A stretch of DNA of 64,000 bases from Acanthaster planci (lineage: Eukaryota; Echinodermata; Asteroidea; Valvatida; Acanthasteridae): assembly GCF_001949145.1 (NCBI RefSeq), contig NW_019091366.1, positions 2,083,146-2,147,145 on the forward strand. Reading direction: 5' to 3'. Under the pieces are notes generated by a model. The model was not told the origin of the DNA and did not search any database. It worked only from the letters and a program-made list of their open reading frames with translations. The first letter of the stretch is position 1; each line of letters opens with the position of its first letter. Positions 40,300 through 52,110 of this stretch are shown piece by piece. The translations under genes were made by a program, and so were the position numbers.

Positions 40300-41060
40300 A
40301 CTCTCAATAATACATGTAGTTCTGAGATTCTTGTTTTTTTAAATGGATGGATCGAGCATGGCAATCCATCAACTCTTCAGACACATTTGGAATCTGGATC
40401 TCCCATGAAGACTTTAAACACTTGCTTTCAACAATTTGAATGGATCTACATGGACATCAATGCAATAAAATCTGTTGGGTTTGCTTCGGTACACAACATC
40501 ACAGGGGTCAGTCCACCAGACGTCAGAGGCCAGTTGTTCGTCAATATTCTAAACAGCTAAAAAAAGCTGATTTATATTTTCAAAGTGTCCAACCTAATAA
40601 TATCAAAACTATGAACATAAATGAGTGGAAAGCAAAATATGTGTTACGAAAATAAATATGCCTGACGTTACTCAGTATACCTCATATCTAGTATCAACAA
40701 CAGACGTGACAGGGCTCAGATTTCAGAAAGCGGCCCTGGTGATCACAAGAGAAACAAAACAACTGCAAACTCTAAAATATCTTCATTATTTAGATATAAT
40801 GCTCCACTCAATTCAAGTAAAAAAGAGATCTGTGGAAGGAAAAGGTTAATGAATGGTTTCTGTAAATTACCTACGGAAAAGAAATGTTATATACAAACGA
40901 CCTGCCTTTCTGATGTTGTGGGTTCCCTCTGTAAATAAAACAAATTCAAACATATATGCAAAGGAAGACACTGAAGGATTTCCCGCACTCCTGGCATCTT
41001 AAAATACACAACAATTTTGGAAACTGTCACAAGTTGAGAAAAAATAACTTTTCAACTCAC
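40300..41060. other. unannotated stretch at the end of the palindrome-rich domain
   Basis: A 95-codon plus-strand open frame (40273-40560) is present but resembles no family I know and has no clear splice or start context. From here on the ACATGTAC motif almost disappears. Confidence 0.35.
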
Positions 41061-41126
41061 TGTTCGGTCCAGCTCCATCGTCTTTCTTCTTTCGTCTGCT
41101 CCTGACGCGCTTCAAAACTTGACCCA
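41061..41126 (-). CDS. possible short exon (coding status uncertain)
   Basis: On the minus strand this 66-base segment is bounded by an acceptor (TCCTCAG/TGGG) and a donor (CAGT/GAGT context, GTGAGT at 41060-41055). Two frames are open. One gives a basic Arg/Lys-rich peptide with an RSRRKKDD run; the other would join in phase with the neighbouring segment ending at 41223. It may be a 5' untranslated or N-terminal exon of the minus-strand gene further left. No homology is recognised. Confidence 0.3.
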
Positions 41127-41222
41127 CTGAGGACCAGAAACATTAAAAAAAAAATATTACACCCAGAAATGGCCAATTGCGTGTCCAGAAGCTATTAAAT
41201 AAGAGGTAAAACAAATACTTAC

Positions 41223-41494
41223 TCATTCCACAGATTGCGTTTGAGATACGTTATTCCTGCAGACGACAACTCGACGTTGCAAACGTACGAGCTGCGAAAG
41301 TGCCGTTTATTATTGATTTTTGACAGCAACGTAAATCCACATGCGGAACGTGTGCTCGGGTCCCTGTCAATGTCTCCTGTGATGACCATGCTATCTTTAC
41401 ATGAGAGTTTATGTGGGATGTGGATACCAGACCAAAGGAGACCAGTTTTGAAGAAGGCCCTCTTGTGGCCTTGTGATACAACGAACAAAATCAT
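41223..41494 (-). CDS. possible upstream exon, 90 codons, unknown
   Basis: A minus-strand frame opens at an ATG at 41494 and runs to a strong donor, GTAAGT at 41222-41217, leaving two bases of the next codon. It would join in phase to the 41126-41061 segment across a 96-base intron. The peptide is not low-complexity, but it matches no family I recognise, and the same interval has an open plus-strand frame. Treat as a weak gene model. Confidence 0.25.
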
Positions 41495-41771
41495 CTTGAA
41501 AGCTCAAAACTCAATGAAAAAAATAAACACATTTTTCTAATCAAGAGACAGAAAAATGATCCTTTGTTTTCAGTTAGATCATTCATTGAAAAGGAACATC
41601 TCTCTCAAATTAATTGAATTATAACAACTATTATCTTGTGTTATTTATGTTAAAAACAATCTTAAGTTTACTGTTATATCATTATTGCAAATCCGATCAC
41701 AATCGCCACGTCATATGACTATCACCAAATCTGCCAACATTATTTTTGCCCTTTCAAATAGTCTTTCAACA

Positions 41772-41843
41772 AGAAATACAGTTCAGAGATAAAGCGTACG
41801 ATACTCATGCCAGAAGCCCTCGGTTCGAGTCCCAGCATTCCCA
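41772..41843 (+). pseudogene. decayed tRNA-Ala copy
   Basis: This 72-base segment aligns without gaps to the intact tRNA-Ala gene at 43595. The D-arm TTCAGAGATAAAGCG, the AGAAGCCC block and the T-arm GGTTCGAGTCCC are conserved. The anticodon stem no longer pairs, the aligned anticodon reads CTC instead of CGC, and the acceptor stem is broken. A TTTTT run follows directly, as for a former Pol III terminator. It is best read as an old local duplicate or tRNA-derived relic. Confidence 0.75.
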
Positions 41844-41849
41844 TTTTTC

Positions 41850-43590
41850 TCTTTGAACTCCATCAAAAGCAATTAGTTATCGTTTGAGGAGCGATATTCG
41901 TGTAACAGAAACTTTATACATTCAAGTAGGAAATTAATTGCCCAACTAATTTTTAGTTAGAGCAAATATGGCCCCAGGTAATTTTCTGTAATTATTCTGT
42001 GATGCCATGAATATAACGGCTGCTAAATGGACACTGTTTTTGTATGTAGGCCTACGTTTGTCTTTATGTGCACCCTGCGAAACAATATGTGAAATGAAAT
42101 ATGTGAATCGATCACTTACTGGGAGTTGATGAGGTCACCCTGATGCCTGCAGTGGCCATTAGGCCCTATGTTCCAAATTCAGTCAAAGAAGTAAAATAAT
42201 AACTCCGGTTCGCACTTCATCAGAGAGATTCCCGTGAAACTTTCACAACACGTAGTGCCCAAAAAGAAACATTTTAGCTGAATGATTCCTGATTGGAATC
42301 GGATGCCAACTGGCATGTCGTTCAGATGAGCACCCCAACCATTGTGTTTGATGATAGAATACCGATTATTTTCTCTTCTGATTATAATAATTATTGATAC
42401 AATATGGCCCCACAGCGACCTTCGGGAGACCTGGCATATACTACCGTGAACCAATTCCTACTCGCGGGCTATTGTTTGGAAGGAACAAATGGACACCTGT
42501 CCATACTAATTGGCCTATTATGTGAGCAGGCTCGGAGATGGGAAATCTATTTTTTTTTTTACTTTTGTTGATTTATATTTTGGTGGGTTTATTTGTATGC
42601 CATTTTCATCGAAATATTGTGCCCATCGATGATATTGTTCATGTATACGATGAAAACAACCTGTGGTTGTTTGAACAATCCCCCTTTTGGCATAGATGGT
42701 TTCAAAAATTAACCGACCGACACACCCATCAAGCCTAATTAAGAAAATTTTTAGCATTTAGTGTCACGCTCTACCACACATAATTCTTCAATTCCACTTT
42801 ACGCGATCTAAACGATGGCAGTGACACGCGAGGTTTTACCTCATCAGCTGTAACTGATGTCTATTGCTCCATCCTCGCTCCTAATAGGTTGAGAACGGAG
42901 GATGACTTTCCCCCGAGAGACGAACTAATCGATCATCCAAAGAGACGCGATACAAATATTGATGTCTCATTGTCAGAGGGTCATGGTGTAAAATATCCAT
43001 TGGGTACTGCGCGAAGAAAAAAAAAAGATCGCTTGCATGTTCAAAGTCAACTGAGTCATTTACATTGCTTGCCAATTACAAATAATACACGATAGGTCCC
43101 ACGAATTGACATGGGTTGGGGGCAAATAAATGTTGTATTTTCTGAAAGTGAAAGTGGCAAATCCAGGAAGTTTTTTTTGGGGGGGGGTTAGAGCCGTTAG
43201 ATTTCCATGTCTGATTGTTGCGGCCTGGCGGACACATGACCCCCTAACCCACCCCTTCAAACAGAGACTGAAGAGACTTGTTTGTACTGGGCATTGCCAG
43301 AGAGGTTTGAGAAATTCCAGTCGTTCATTGCATATTCTGAAAAGACCAACTCTGATAACACTTTATCCAAAAAAGACCCGTTTTGCCATGATTGTGTTTT
43401 TTCCTTCTATAAGCCCAGAGTCAACTGATGGAAATGATAACGTGGTATGCTGGTGTGCAGTAGCTGGAACATGCGCGAAATCTTGTTCACTCGAGTATCA
43501 AGGCGGATCTAGGAGGGCACTTGTCTTGTTTGGAAATTAACTGCAGAAGATGAAAAATATTTTTTTCGAGCTGGGGTTCTTCACCGTGTA
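41850..43590. other. no supported gene; AT-rich with T and G homopolymers
   Basis: Open frames of 60-136 codons occur on both strands but show no domain. A T10 tract occurs near 42550 and a TTTTTTTTGGGGGGGGG tract near 43172. CpG is somewhat more frequent around 42,790-43,030 than in the first 40 kb, so a promoter for a minus-strand transcript is conceivable but unproven. Confidence 0.35.
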
Positions 43591-43594
43591 CTGA

Positions 43595-43666
43595 GGGGAT
43601 ATAGCTCAGAGGTAGAGCGCTCGCTTCGCATGCGAGAAGCCCCGGGTTCGAATCCCGGTATCTCCA
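43595..43666 (+). tRNA. tRNA-Ala, anticodon CGC
   Basis: All four arms fold. The acceptor stem is GGGGATA/TATCTCC with discriminator A73, and it contains the G3-U70 wobble pair that identifies alanine tRNAs. The D-arm is GCTC/GAGC. The anticodon stem CTCGC/GCGAG has loop TTCGCAT and anticodon CGC at 43627-43629. The T-arm is CCGGG/CCCGG with TTCGAAT. There is no intron and no encoded CCA. Internal A and B boxes are intact, and a TTTT Pol III stop lies at 43676-43679, so the gene looks functional. It reads GCG codons. Confidence 0.97.
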
Positions 43667-43689
43667 TAAACATTATTTTGTTCACCCAA

Positions 43690-45940
43690 TAATTTGAACA
43701 ATGGCTGTATTTTTCGGAGCATCTTGGAGATAATAAATTAATTCCTAAACAGTTTTCAATGAAACTGGGGATGATAAAAATTGTTTTGAACATACGAAAC
43801 ATCATTGGACACATTGATATAATATATATGAGGCTTTCAGATTCGGTCTAAACGAAACATAAATTCAAATGGAAGACAAGACTTATTGCCCTGTGTTTGT
43901 TGTGGGGGGTAAATAAATCAAACTAGATGCAGTTTCAGTCTTACATTGATTTCTCAATCACAGTGAAAGGATGACTACTGGCTGAAGCCGACGTTAAGTT
44001 AATCGTCTCAAAAATCAATGAAATTCCATCCTCCACGACAAACGGAGCCGATCGAAAATCTCCCAAGTCCCGCGTGATTTTGAGACTCAAGGGCCGGGAT
44101 CCGGCTGCAAATATTATCATTGACAAACTGCCCCAGGTTGTCAACTCAAATATGCTGATTTTAGGACTGGATATAAATGAACATTTAGTGTGCGTGTGGG
44201 GGGGGGCTCACAACCTTTGTGAACCCATTCCTCCTGAATGGAACGACGTTTTCCAAGATTTCTGTAACTTAAGCAAAACTCACGATATTCCCGAACCCAA
44301 ACGTTTTCTGTAAATGCGGCCCTTAGGCCTAAATGTTAACGTTGGTTCCCAAGGTCTTCTGCGAGTGAGAAGCATTCCACTAAAGGGGGAAGATAATTGA
44401 TTTGACATGCAAAGGAAGAGGACCAATGAAATCACACGAATGTTGTTTTCTGTTTTATTGCAACCAAAGGAATAATGTGAACAACGGTGTGCATAGAACC
44501 TTCCAAATACCAGTTTACAGAACTCTTGATTTCTTGAAATGGGTTTGTGATACTTGCGTGGTCTTCTTCGAAATGAAATCTCTGCATTATGGCTGTAACA
44601 TCTTGAAGCGGTTTGCATACAACACAAGCAGTGGAATCGATAAATTACATATTAAAAAGCACAATGATACAAGATTCTGAAAGGGATTTCTTCGTATGGC
44701 TGCATTACTGGTCTTTATATAACGATTCTAGTAATCCTCATAAATACGACAGCCATGCACTAATTTCAATTTGTTATTTAATTAATATTCATGCCACATC
44801 GCATCCTGCATGATTAAAAAGCAGACACTATTGCTAGAAAAAAGCTCAACACATAAGAAACTTAAGGCTTTTGAAACCTGCAGGCAAAATTAATTTTTTA
44901 TGCAATCTGTACAAAAATGCGAAATATTTCTGAGCTGAGGGAAACAGTATTTTTAAAACACCCAAAATCGATTTAACCTGATTTCAAAATAAGCCTTGAA
45001 AATCTGATTTTCTTAAATAAAAAAGAAAATAAATCAAAATTTGTCATCAACTGTACAGTGTTTACATTTATAGTCAGCACAACAGTTTTGCCCAAAGATT
45101 TCCAAAGAAATAGTTTTACTGTTTGCGTTATTAACCTCCCTTTGCCCACTTCAAACTTTATGTAACAAGTAAATATAAGTTCACATATTCTCTAACAGGT
45201 AATTCTGAAGTGGCACCCCCCTGGTTACTTGCTTAGACAAGCAAAAAAATTCACTTAGCTCTTAATTTTACACCTGTACATTATCTATTTTTTAGTTCCA
45301 CTTTATACTGACCAACACGAATGCACAAGTATAACCAATCCATCTCAAAAGAAAATTCCCCCCCCAACCAAAAAAATATACTCCATCTCCTCCTTCACTG
45401 GCCTAGTTTTCCACAATTTCTTTCACCTAAGTTATTAATACGGTTTTCTCACTCTCAAGATTTTTCTTCTGTGATTGCTGAGGTACACTCTAGAGAAATA
45501 TGACCTTTGAAGAAGTACAGGTGATATACCATTACACGAGTCCGTTCTTACCTATACTTGTCATGAAAGCTCTTAGTGTGTCTCAGCACTACAGCCTGGA
45601 GTGTGTCACTATGATAAAACCTAGCAATTGAGATGTCTTCAAGGATGCGAGTTAGGCGTCTACTGGCTACAATATGCTCCTTCAGTGAGTTTTAAGGAGT
45701 TGTGAAGGGCCTTCTTGAAGCTGCAGACATCTGTCTTGTTCCCCGAGGGCACACAGTGGAGACCTTTACCAAGTGGACATGTATACAATGCGCACCAGAC
45801 CAAATGAGGGTTCCTGGCATGGTTCCATGAGGTAACTGTCTGAGACACAGTTCTTTTAAAAAGTACATTCCTTTTAGGAGCTAACTTGTTCCCAAGGATT
45901 TTTGTACTGGGTCCAGCAATCTCTGCCCAAATTCTGGTTC
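43690..45940. other. intergenic stretch, nothing supported
   Basis: Several short open frames lie on both strands (up to about 115 codons near 44280-44627 minus). None has recognisable motifs or good splice boundaries. Homopolymer G and C runs occur near 44200 and 45360. Confidence 0.4.
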
Positions 45941-45946
45941 CCTCAA

Positions 45947-46078
45947 TAACTCCCATTCCATGACCCAGTAACTCCCATTCCATGACCCAGTAACTCCCAT
46001 TCCATGATCCAGTAACTCCCATTCCATGATCCAGTAACTCCCATTCCATGATCCAGTAACTCCCATTCCATGACCCAG
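45947..46078. repeat. 22-bp minisatellite, six copies
   Basis: Six exact-length 22-bp units read TAACTCCCATTCCATGAYCC then AG on the plus strand. Units 1, 2 and 6 have GACCC and units 3-5 have GATCC. Because 22 is not a multiple of three and the unit has no minus-strand stop, all three minus-strand frames stay open across the array, which explains three overlapping open frames here. I do not regard them as genes. Confidence 0.95.
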
Positions 46079-46248
46079 TTGTACTGAGGACTCTGAGGAG
46101 TAATACTTCCAATCCTTATGTTGCTCATACACTGAATAAAATGTTCAGATAATTTATGGGACAAAGAGTGTTGGAAAGCTCCTCCCTAAAGGCTCTTAAA
46201 CCTCACCGGTGCAGAAAACTTCAATCATTGTGTAGGAGCAACTATCAA

Positions 46249-46719
46249 TTATAACTCTGATAAGTAATTTGTTCCTCTCCTGAATCCAATTTTGTAATGA
46301 GAGTTTAATGAGCTGATCTGTGATAAGACTTGAAAGATCTTAATTGTCTCCTTATTTGGGTTGTAAAAGGAAGGCAAATGACAATGTGACATCAAAATTA
46401 ACACCAAGATAGAAGGTATATTCCTCAAGACAGACATGTTAGGCTTAAGAAAGTGAGATAGAGCAATAATGTTATGATAAATGAACTGAGTTGCAATATG
46501 CAAATCTCTGCAAGGGCCAGTTGATTTACAAGCTGAGATTTTACAACTTGCTAAGCAAAACACTTGCCTGAGGAGAAAAATCAGCTTCCGAACCTGCACC
46601 CAAGCAAGCAGTGCATTTTCTGAATCTCGCTGGTCCATTTGTTTGTTTACAGAACTCCAGACACATGGATTTAAAAAATAACAGCTGGAAGGCTTTTCAA
46701 TCACAATGATTGCCCACAT
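46249..46719 (-). other. unexplained 156-codon open frame
   Basis: This is among the longest open frames of the gene-poor part. Its composition is rich in Leu, Ile, Ser and Cys. It lies just upstream, on the same strand, of the frames running through the 22-bp repeat. I see no domain, signal peptide or catalytic motif. It could be a decayed transposon frame or chance. Confidence 0.2.
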
Positions 46720-48029
46720 GCTGCAGCTACAATATGAAATTGGATAGCAGGTAATTTCTTAAGCAACCCTCACATTACACGCCAAAGGTGCAATGTGATT
46801 TGTACAAGCAAACTGCCTACGGGTTGTAAGACAATAGCAGACCATGAGATTCACTGGGGCTTTCATTAGCAGAGATTGGACCTATTGAAGCACAAGTAAC
46901 TGGGGGGGGGCAGGGGATAAGTACTTTCCTCCTGAAAGCAGATACACATCCAGTACGAAGTCATCAGTTTCTTAGTTTCCTGAAATCATCCGATTAAATA
47001 GCTGAAGAAACCTTCAGGCTGACCACTTGTCATCTGTGTCATCAGGGTTAAGGTGAATTATTATCAATGGTCTCAAGTACTTGGAGAAAATGTCCTGCAA
47101 AGATTCCTCCCATATTCAATTCCTTCCCTTACCATTCCATCTTGGCAGTGGTTTTCCAATTACCTGTACTTTCAACAGAACACTACTCTGATTATAAATG
47201 ACTAATTACTTGTTGTGGAGATTTCTGAGGTTGACAGGAGTCAGGTTACTCAAGGAGGTAAAGATACCTGTGCGATGGTTGACTTTGAGTTCATTCTCAG
47301 TGGCGAGTCAGTAATGGAGTCACATGACCATATTTGTACATGGCCAGTCGAGGACAATCACGAACTTGACGGTGTGGCCAATTTTGCCATGGGAGATTTT
47401 CTCTTAAGAGGACAAATTGCATACAGATGTTGTTGACAGATCTTGCCAAGGGTCATGCCCCCGTGGTCATGAGGTCACAAGGTCACAGGCAGAGTCAGCT
47501 GCTACTTTTCTTACCATCCATTTCCTCGACCAAGGTCAAATTCCATTCTGGCAAAAAAGTGGCAGTGCAATGTGTTGTTTCCCATCATCTCCTAAATTGT
47601 ACATTTCTGCATCATCTTCAACCTTTTCTTCAGACTTATGATTAACAGTGTTGGAGATGGAGAAAACTGTCATGAGAGACGTCCTTCACTTAGTGACATC
47701 AAGAACAGAGGATGCAGACTAAACCTGACTCAATGCAGCAACTTAGGGTAAAAAAAACCATCAATGAACTTGCATTCTTCGCCATGTTCATGGTATGAGA
47801 TATACTCAACTTTCTGATATTAACACAGCAGATTGGAGGCAAATCACATTTCTCGTTGGAGCCTTAATCTGACCGTGCTCTCTCGTTACGATGGATAACC
47901 ATAATCATGTCCACCATTTACGTCCTTTCAGACAATTCCTTGCTCCCGGAGCCTGTTGGATGCGATCAATAGGAAGGAACGCCCTCTACAGTTGACTGTC
48001 AAGAAGTCATTCCTGCTCGCAGTGTGTTT
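46720..48029. other. 3' flank and probable 3' UTR of ARMH3
   Basis: The ARMH3 stop codon is at 48032-48030 on the minus strand, so the sequence just below it should be its 3' UTR. I could not pick a clear poly(A) signal. A G8 run occurs near 46901. No other exon is supported. Confidence 0.4.
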
Positions 48030-51000
48030 TCAATGTATGGTGGAGAACTCTTGCAGGACGCTCTGCTGCTCCAGATTGGAGATGACGACGTTCTTGCGGA
48101 AATCGTGAACGATGGCTCGAACCTGAAAAAGTTAGGGAAAAACAAGTTCATGATTTGATCTTTTGAAAGGGGATAAAAACTCGGTACAGGAAAGGGGTGT
48201 GACGAGAAAATGGCAAGGACATTACACCTGCTAAAGGTAAACTCTCAATGTTGTTTAAGTACGAATAAACAAGTTGTAGGTGAGACATTTCGGCGCAATT
48301 ACAGGATAGCAGACGGTAAATGTCGACACTTGAAGATACTCACGCAATAGCCCAGGGCATTCAGCGAGTTGGAAGCATCATTAGCCTAGATACAACTCCG
48401 GCACCCAACCCATTACATATACTCGACAACACTTTGGATGCATTCATTATGGCAGCAGGCACATTATTGGCACTTAGAAAGGTTTGATACTGGGAAGGTA
48501 ACATTTGAGTACTTATTGCTTGATAAATTGGTACCATTTTTAAGGGAATGTCAACCTGAATGGAGCACGGGGGGCCTCATATCATGGGTTTGAAGGCCTT
48601 TCAGTTACATGCCTTAAGCTCTTGGGGAATCAAAAATTAGAATTAAGATTCTGAAAGGTTTGTGATATTTACAGCCATACTGCTTGGTGTTGATGGCAAC
48701 ACACTTGATTGCACTGTGATTATTTTCATGAAACAATTACCACTTGGTGTCAGTCGATGATAAAACATTCAATACAGGACCAAACAACTTCACCTTTTGA
48801 AGCTGAAAAAAATATAGGGCTGGATTGCTGCCACAAAGGATATTTTATTTCCAGAATACTCTGCATTACAAGGAAACAAAAACTTTAACAATCCTGAGCT
48901 ACCAAGGCAATTTATTAAAAAAGTTTTAATTAAAACAATCACAATGACCCGGACATTTTGACAACACACACAAAATAAGACTAAACGAGGCAAATGAACT
49001 TGTAATCCTTCTTTTTATCACAGGAGTTCTTTTTTTTATGAGATCTGCTCTTTCTTACCAGTAAAGTGAAGAAGGCAGTTTCTTTAGGTTTCTCGGCGTA
49101 TCTCTCATATTGATCTAAGCTGTCTTGCAGTTTGAGCGTCAGTGTGTCGTAGTTTGTCCGCACCACTTCCAGGACCTATCAAAACAGATAAAGGGCACCA
49201 TCAACATGGCTTACGTTTTACTGTGTGCAACTTCAACGGTTGATATTCATGGCTACGATTTGTTTCCTTCTCATTTTGATTGCTTGAGCTCCCATTTTAG
49301 ATGCAAAATGATTAGCCTGTTCATACAGGGGTGGTTATTTCCCTCGCAGGGTCATTAAGGCCAAAACCAACTGAACGAGGTCTGATACGACATCCAAGTT
49401 GAAATCTAGGACAGAGTAAGTGACTGGGTCACATCCTTACCTGCTCTTCAGTCAAAGCTGTTTGTTTATTGGATGTTGACCAGGAATCAATCTTGGGTGT
49501 GAAATGATTGATGATTGCTCTGTGCAGGAGCAGAAAAATTAGTTGTCATTGAGAGGAAAGTTCAATGCATTATGTAAGAAATTTCCTAAATTGTGATGCC
49601 TTAACCCTATAAACCCCCCAAGGGTTGCTGGCCCTAACCTTCCCCATTCACACAAAGTTAAACAGCCATATGGGACTTTGTGCACAGAGGTTGTTGGACT
49701 TTGTTTTTCTGAGGTATGCCAAACCCAATGCAAAAGCCAGCTGTTATGGGCCTTACCAGACCTATCCCCACAGAATTAAACACTTTAATAATTCTGTGTG
49801 GTTGGGGAAGGTTAGGGTTAAAGGCGGTAGATACCAGAAACCTGCAAGGTTTGTTTGAAAATTGAGCAAAGCAAAAGATTATTTCTTGATACCTGATGTT
49901 GACCAAGCTGCTTGTCAACTTGTTTGCCGTGTTCTTGTATTCCCCATTGTTGGTTGAATGGCGCAATGCTACCAAGGGTGGAAAACAAAGTGTACACAAA
50001 AATGCCATTGTGAAAAATAGGAACTAACGTCCTGTCTTTTTCCATCTTCAGAGCTTAGGGCCAATTACGTGAAGAAATCCTTTTTTTAACAACAATACAT
50101 AACACATGCGGTGTTATAGTCAGCCATATTCTAGTGCAGGACAATTTAGTAATGGCGACCAGAGTCTCGCCGGTCACAGCCGGCATCCATGAGCCTGCTT
50201 AAGGGGGCTCTAGATTGATTTTTCAGTAATTTTTTTTCTTTTCAAACTGATTAAGAGTTCAAATTTTTAAAATTCTTCCAGGTAAAAGTAGAAATTGTCA
50301 TAGTGACACATGTTTTTCTGGGATTTGTGAGGATTTTTGTGCCGGTTGGTGGGCTGTTTCATCAAGCTTAGTGCCGGACGGTAGAGCGCTGTGGTGGAGA
50401 TCCCCGACCAGGGCCGACCGGCGTAGCTATAACCCTGAACATATCTATTACAGTCTTAAGTCATTCAGATTATCCTGATGAAACTGTTTTACACATTCAC
50501 TGGTTCTCACCCATGGAGTAGAGATTATCAAATACTTGGTGCATCCGAATCAGTTCATAATACAATTCATCATAACTTCCTGGTGTTGGGAGAAACGTGT
50601 CACCGTAGGTTATGAACAGGTTAAATAAATTCACCACCTGTAGAAAGAGATAAAAAGTAAACCCTCAAATTACACGAAACATTATTTGCCGAGTCTTGAG
50701 TCAAACATGGCACATACTCTTCATGTCTGTAAGTGGAGGTTATGTCTGACTCAAAGAATTTTGAAAGCTGAAATGGAAAGGAAACACCTCGTAAAACTTT
50801 ATAAGAAATAAAAAGTGGTTGCAGTGGGAAAATTACAGAGCATTCTCACCTGACAAGCCAGCTCAAAGATGTTGTAGCTCGAGACAAGTACTGACTCATT
50901 ACCCAAAAGAAACTTCAAGAGGCTGATGAGAGCTGGGAACAAAATGAAAATGTGATAGGTAATGGCACTGAAAATATGGATAAATTTCAAGTTGTTTAAC

Positions 51001-52110
51001 ATGTTGTCTCAAATCCCCAAACATTTTGAATGACAGACAGATAGACAGACAGACAGCCCAATTGACAGACCGACAGATTGACCTACCTGTCCACACCTCC
51101 TTCCATGGATACTGTAACCTGACACGACACTTCTTCTGATAACATAGTATTCGATGGATCACACCTGTACATCTCCTGGTGACATCACAACAAACCTTCT
51201 GGTGAATCTCAACAAGCAGTCAAATTAGTTGCCATGGAAACCAGACGGAATGGTCCACTCAAAACTGAATTCCTTTACTAGTTTGCAAAAATGGGGAATT
51301 GTTGTCTTTCAACTTTTTACATCAAAAGGGAAAATCCTACTCACTCCAACTGAAATGTTTCTTTCACATGAAACACAAATTGTTTGTCCTTGAGAAAAAC
51401 TGAGAAGTGCCTCATGGCAAACTCCAATCAAAGTCTTGGAACATCTTAAGTTCCATCAAATCCAGTGCTCATGATTTTCAAAAATTTGCCTTGAAAATTA
51501 TTTTTACAAAACCTCTGCAAAGAGTCCAACTTACAGGTAGAGTTCTAATGGTAGACACTTCATCATGTGACTCATGACAAACTCCACCATCAAATCTAAA
51601 TAAAAAAGAAATAACAGAAACGATAAAGCAGTGAGTAATTAGAATTGGATCAGGCAAGTGTATTTTCCAGAGCGCATTAAATCCAGCAGGCAAAAGGCCT
51701 TCCGTAATCCTCCAACCAAATTGTCTACAATTTTCTCAGCTTACCTAAGAGTGCACAAGCCAATGGTCTTGAGGCCCAGACTGTTTCTGTGGTAGCTTTG
51801 CGGTGTCTCATAGGCTAGAAATGGGATACAACAGATAAATACAAGATTGAGACTATTACCAAGAAACAATTACATTTCCTGAATGTATGTACTTTCTTAA
51901 CAAGCTTGATAAAGAGTTGTTCATATTTACTCCTTTCACGAGTCCAAATCTTTAGAAGTTTGTACTATTAAGGGTGCAGAGTTGACAGAAAACTGCAACA
52001 GGAAGTCATGTGATCAGGATAGGATCCAAGTTTACAAAACTTACCGCTCGGAATAGAGGAACCCGGAAGGACAAGTTGGCATCGTGAAGAAATGAGTTGG
52101 CATACTGGTC
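48030..52110 (-). CDS. ARMH3: ARMH3 exons 17-26 (residues 402-687)
   Basis: Exon coordinates: 52110-52045, 51814-51745, 51595-51535, 51175-51087, 50932-50850, 50637-50511, 49968-49893, 49519-49441, 49175-49059, 48122-48030 (with the stop). The exon 20 acceptor was chosen at CACCAG/GAGATG rather than the downstream TACAG, because only this keeps the frame and the family length between the ELYL and HRILCYQKK blocks. Exon 22 holds [23 protein letters not shown], the longest highly conserved family block. Exon 25 holds [19 protein letters not shown]. The intron between exons 23 and 24 contains a MITE-like element, and the intron upstream of exon 23 contains a GC-rich block. Confidence 0.95.

Larger units (their letters stand above)
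12014..40300. other. 28-kb gene-poor domain rich in ACATGT and TACCGGTA palindromes
   Basis: No reading frame here could be supported as an exon. It may be one or more very large introns of a minus-strand gene, or intergenic DNA. The most obvious feature is a high density of TACATGTA and GTACCGGTAC palindromes, singly or in short runs. Several AT-rich stretches with homeobox-like TAATTA/ATCAAT sites (14400-14640, 18480-18720, 19270-19480) look more complex than their surroundings and are candidates for regulatory DNA. Smaller structured elements are listed separately. Confidence 0.5.

Noticed and set aside
41235-41540. Plus-strand 101-codon frame
   Set aside because: It overlaps the minus-strand candidate exon; neither is proven, and the minus strand has the better donor.
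43130-43540. 136-codon plus-strand frame
   Set aside because: It runs through a poly-T/poly-G tract and has no recognisable motif or gene context.
45660-46164. Three overlapping frames translating the 22-bp minisatellite
   Set aside because: They stay open only because the repeat unit lacks stops; there is no independent evidence of a gene.
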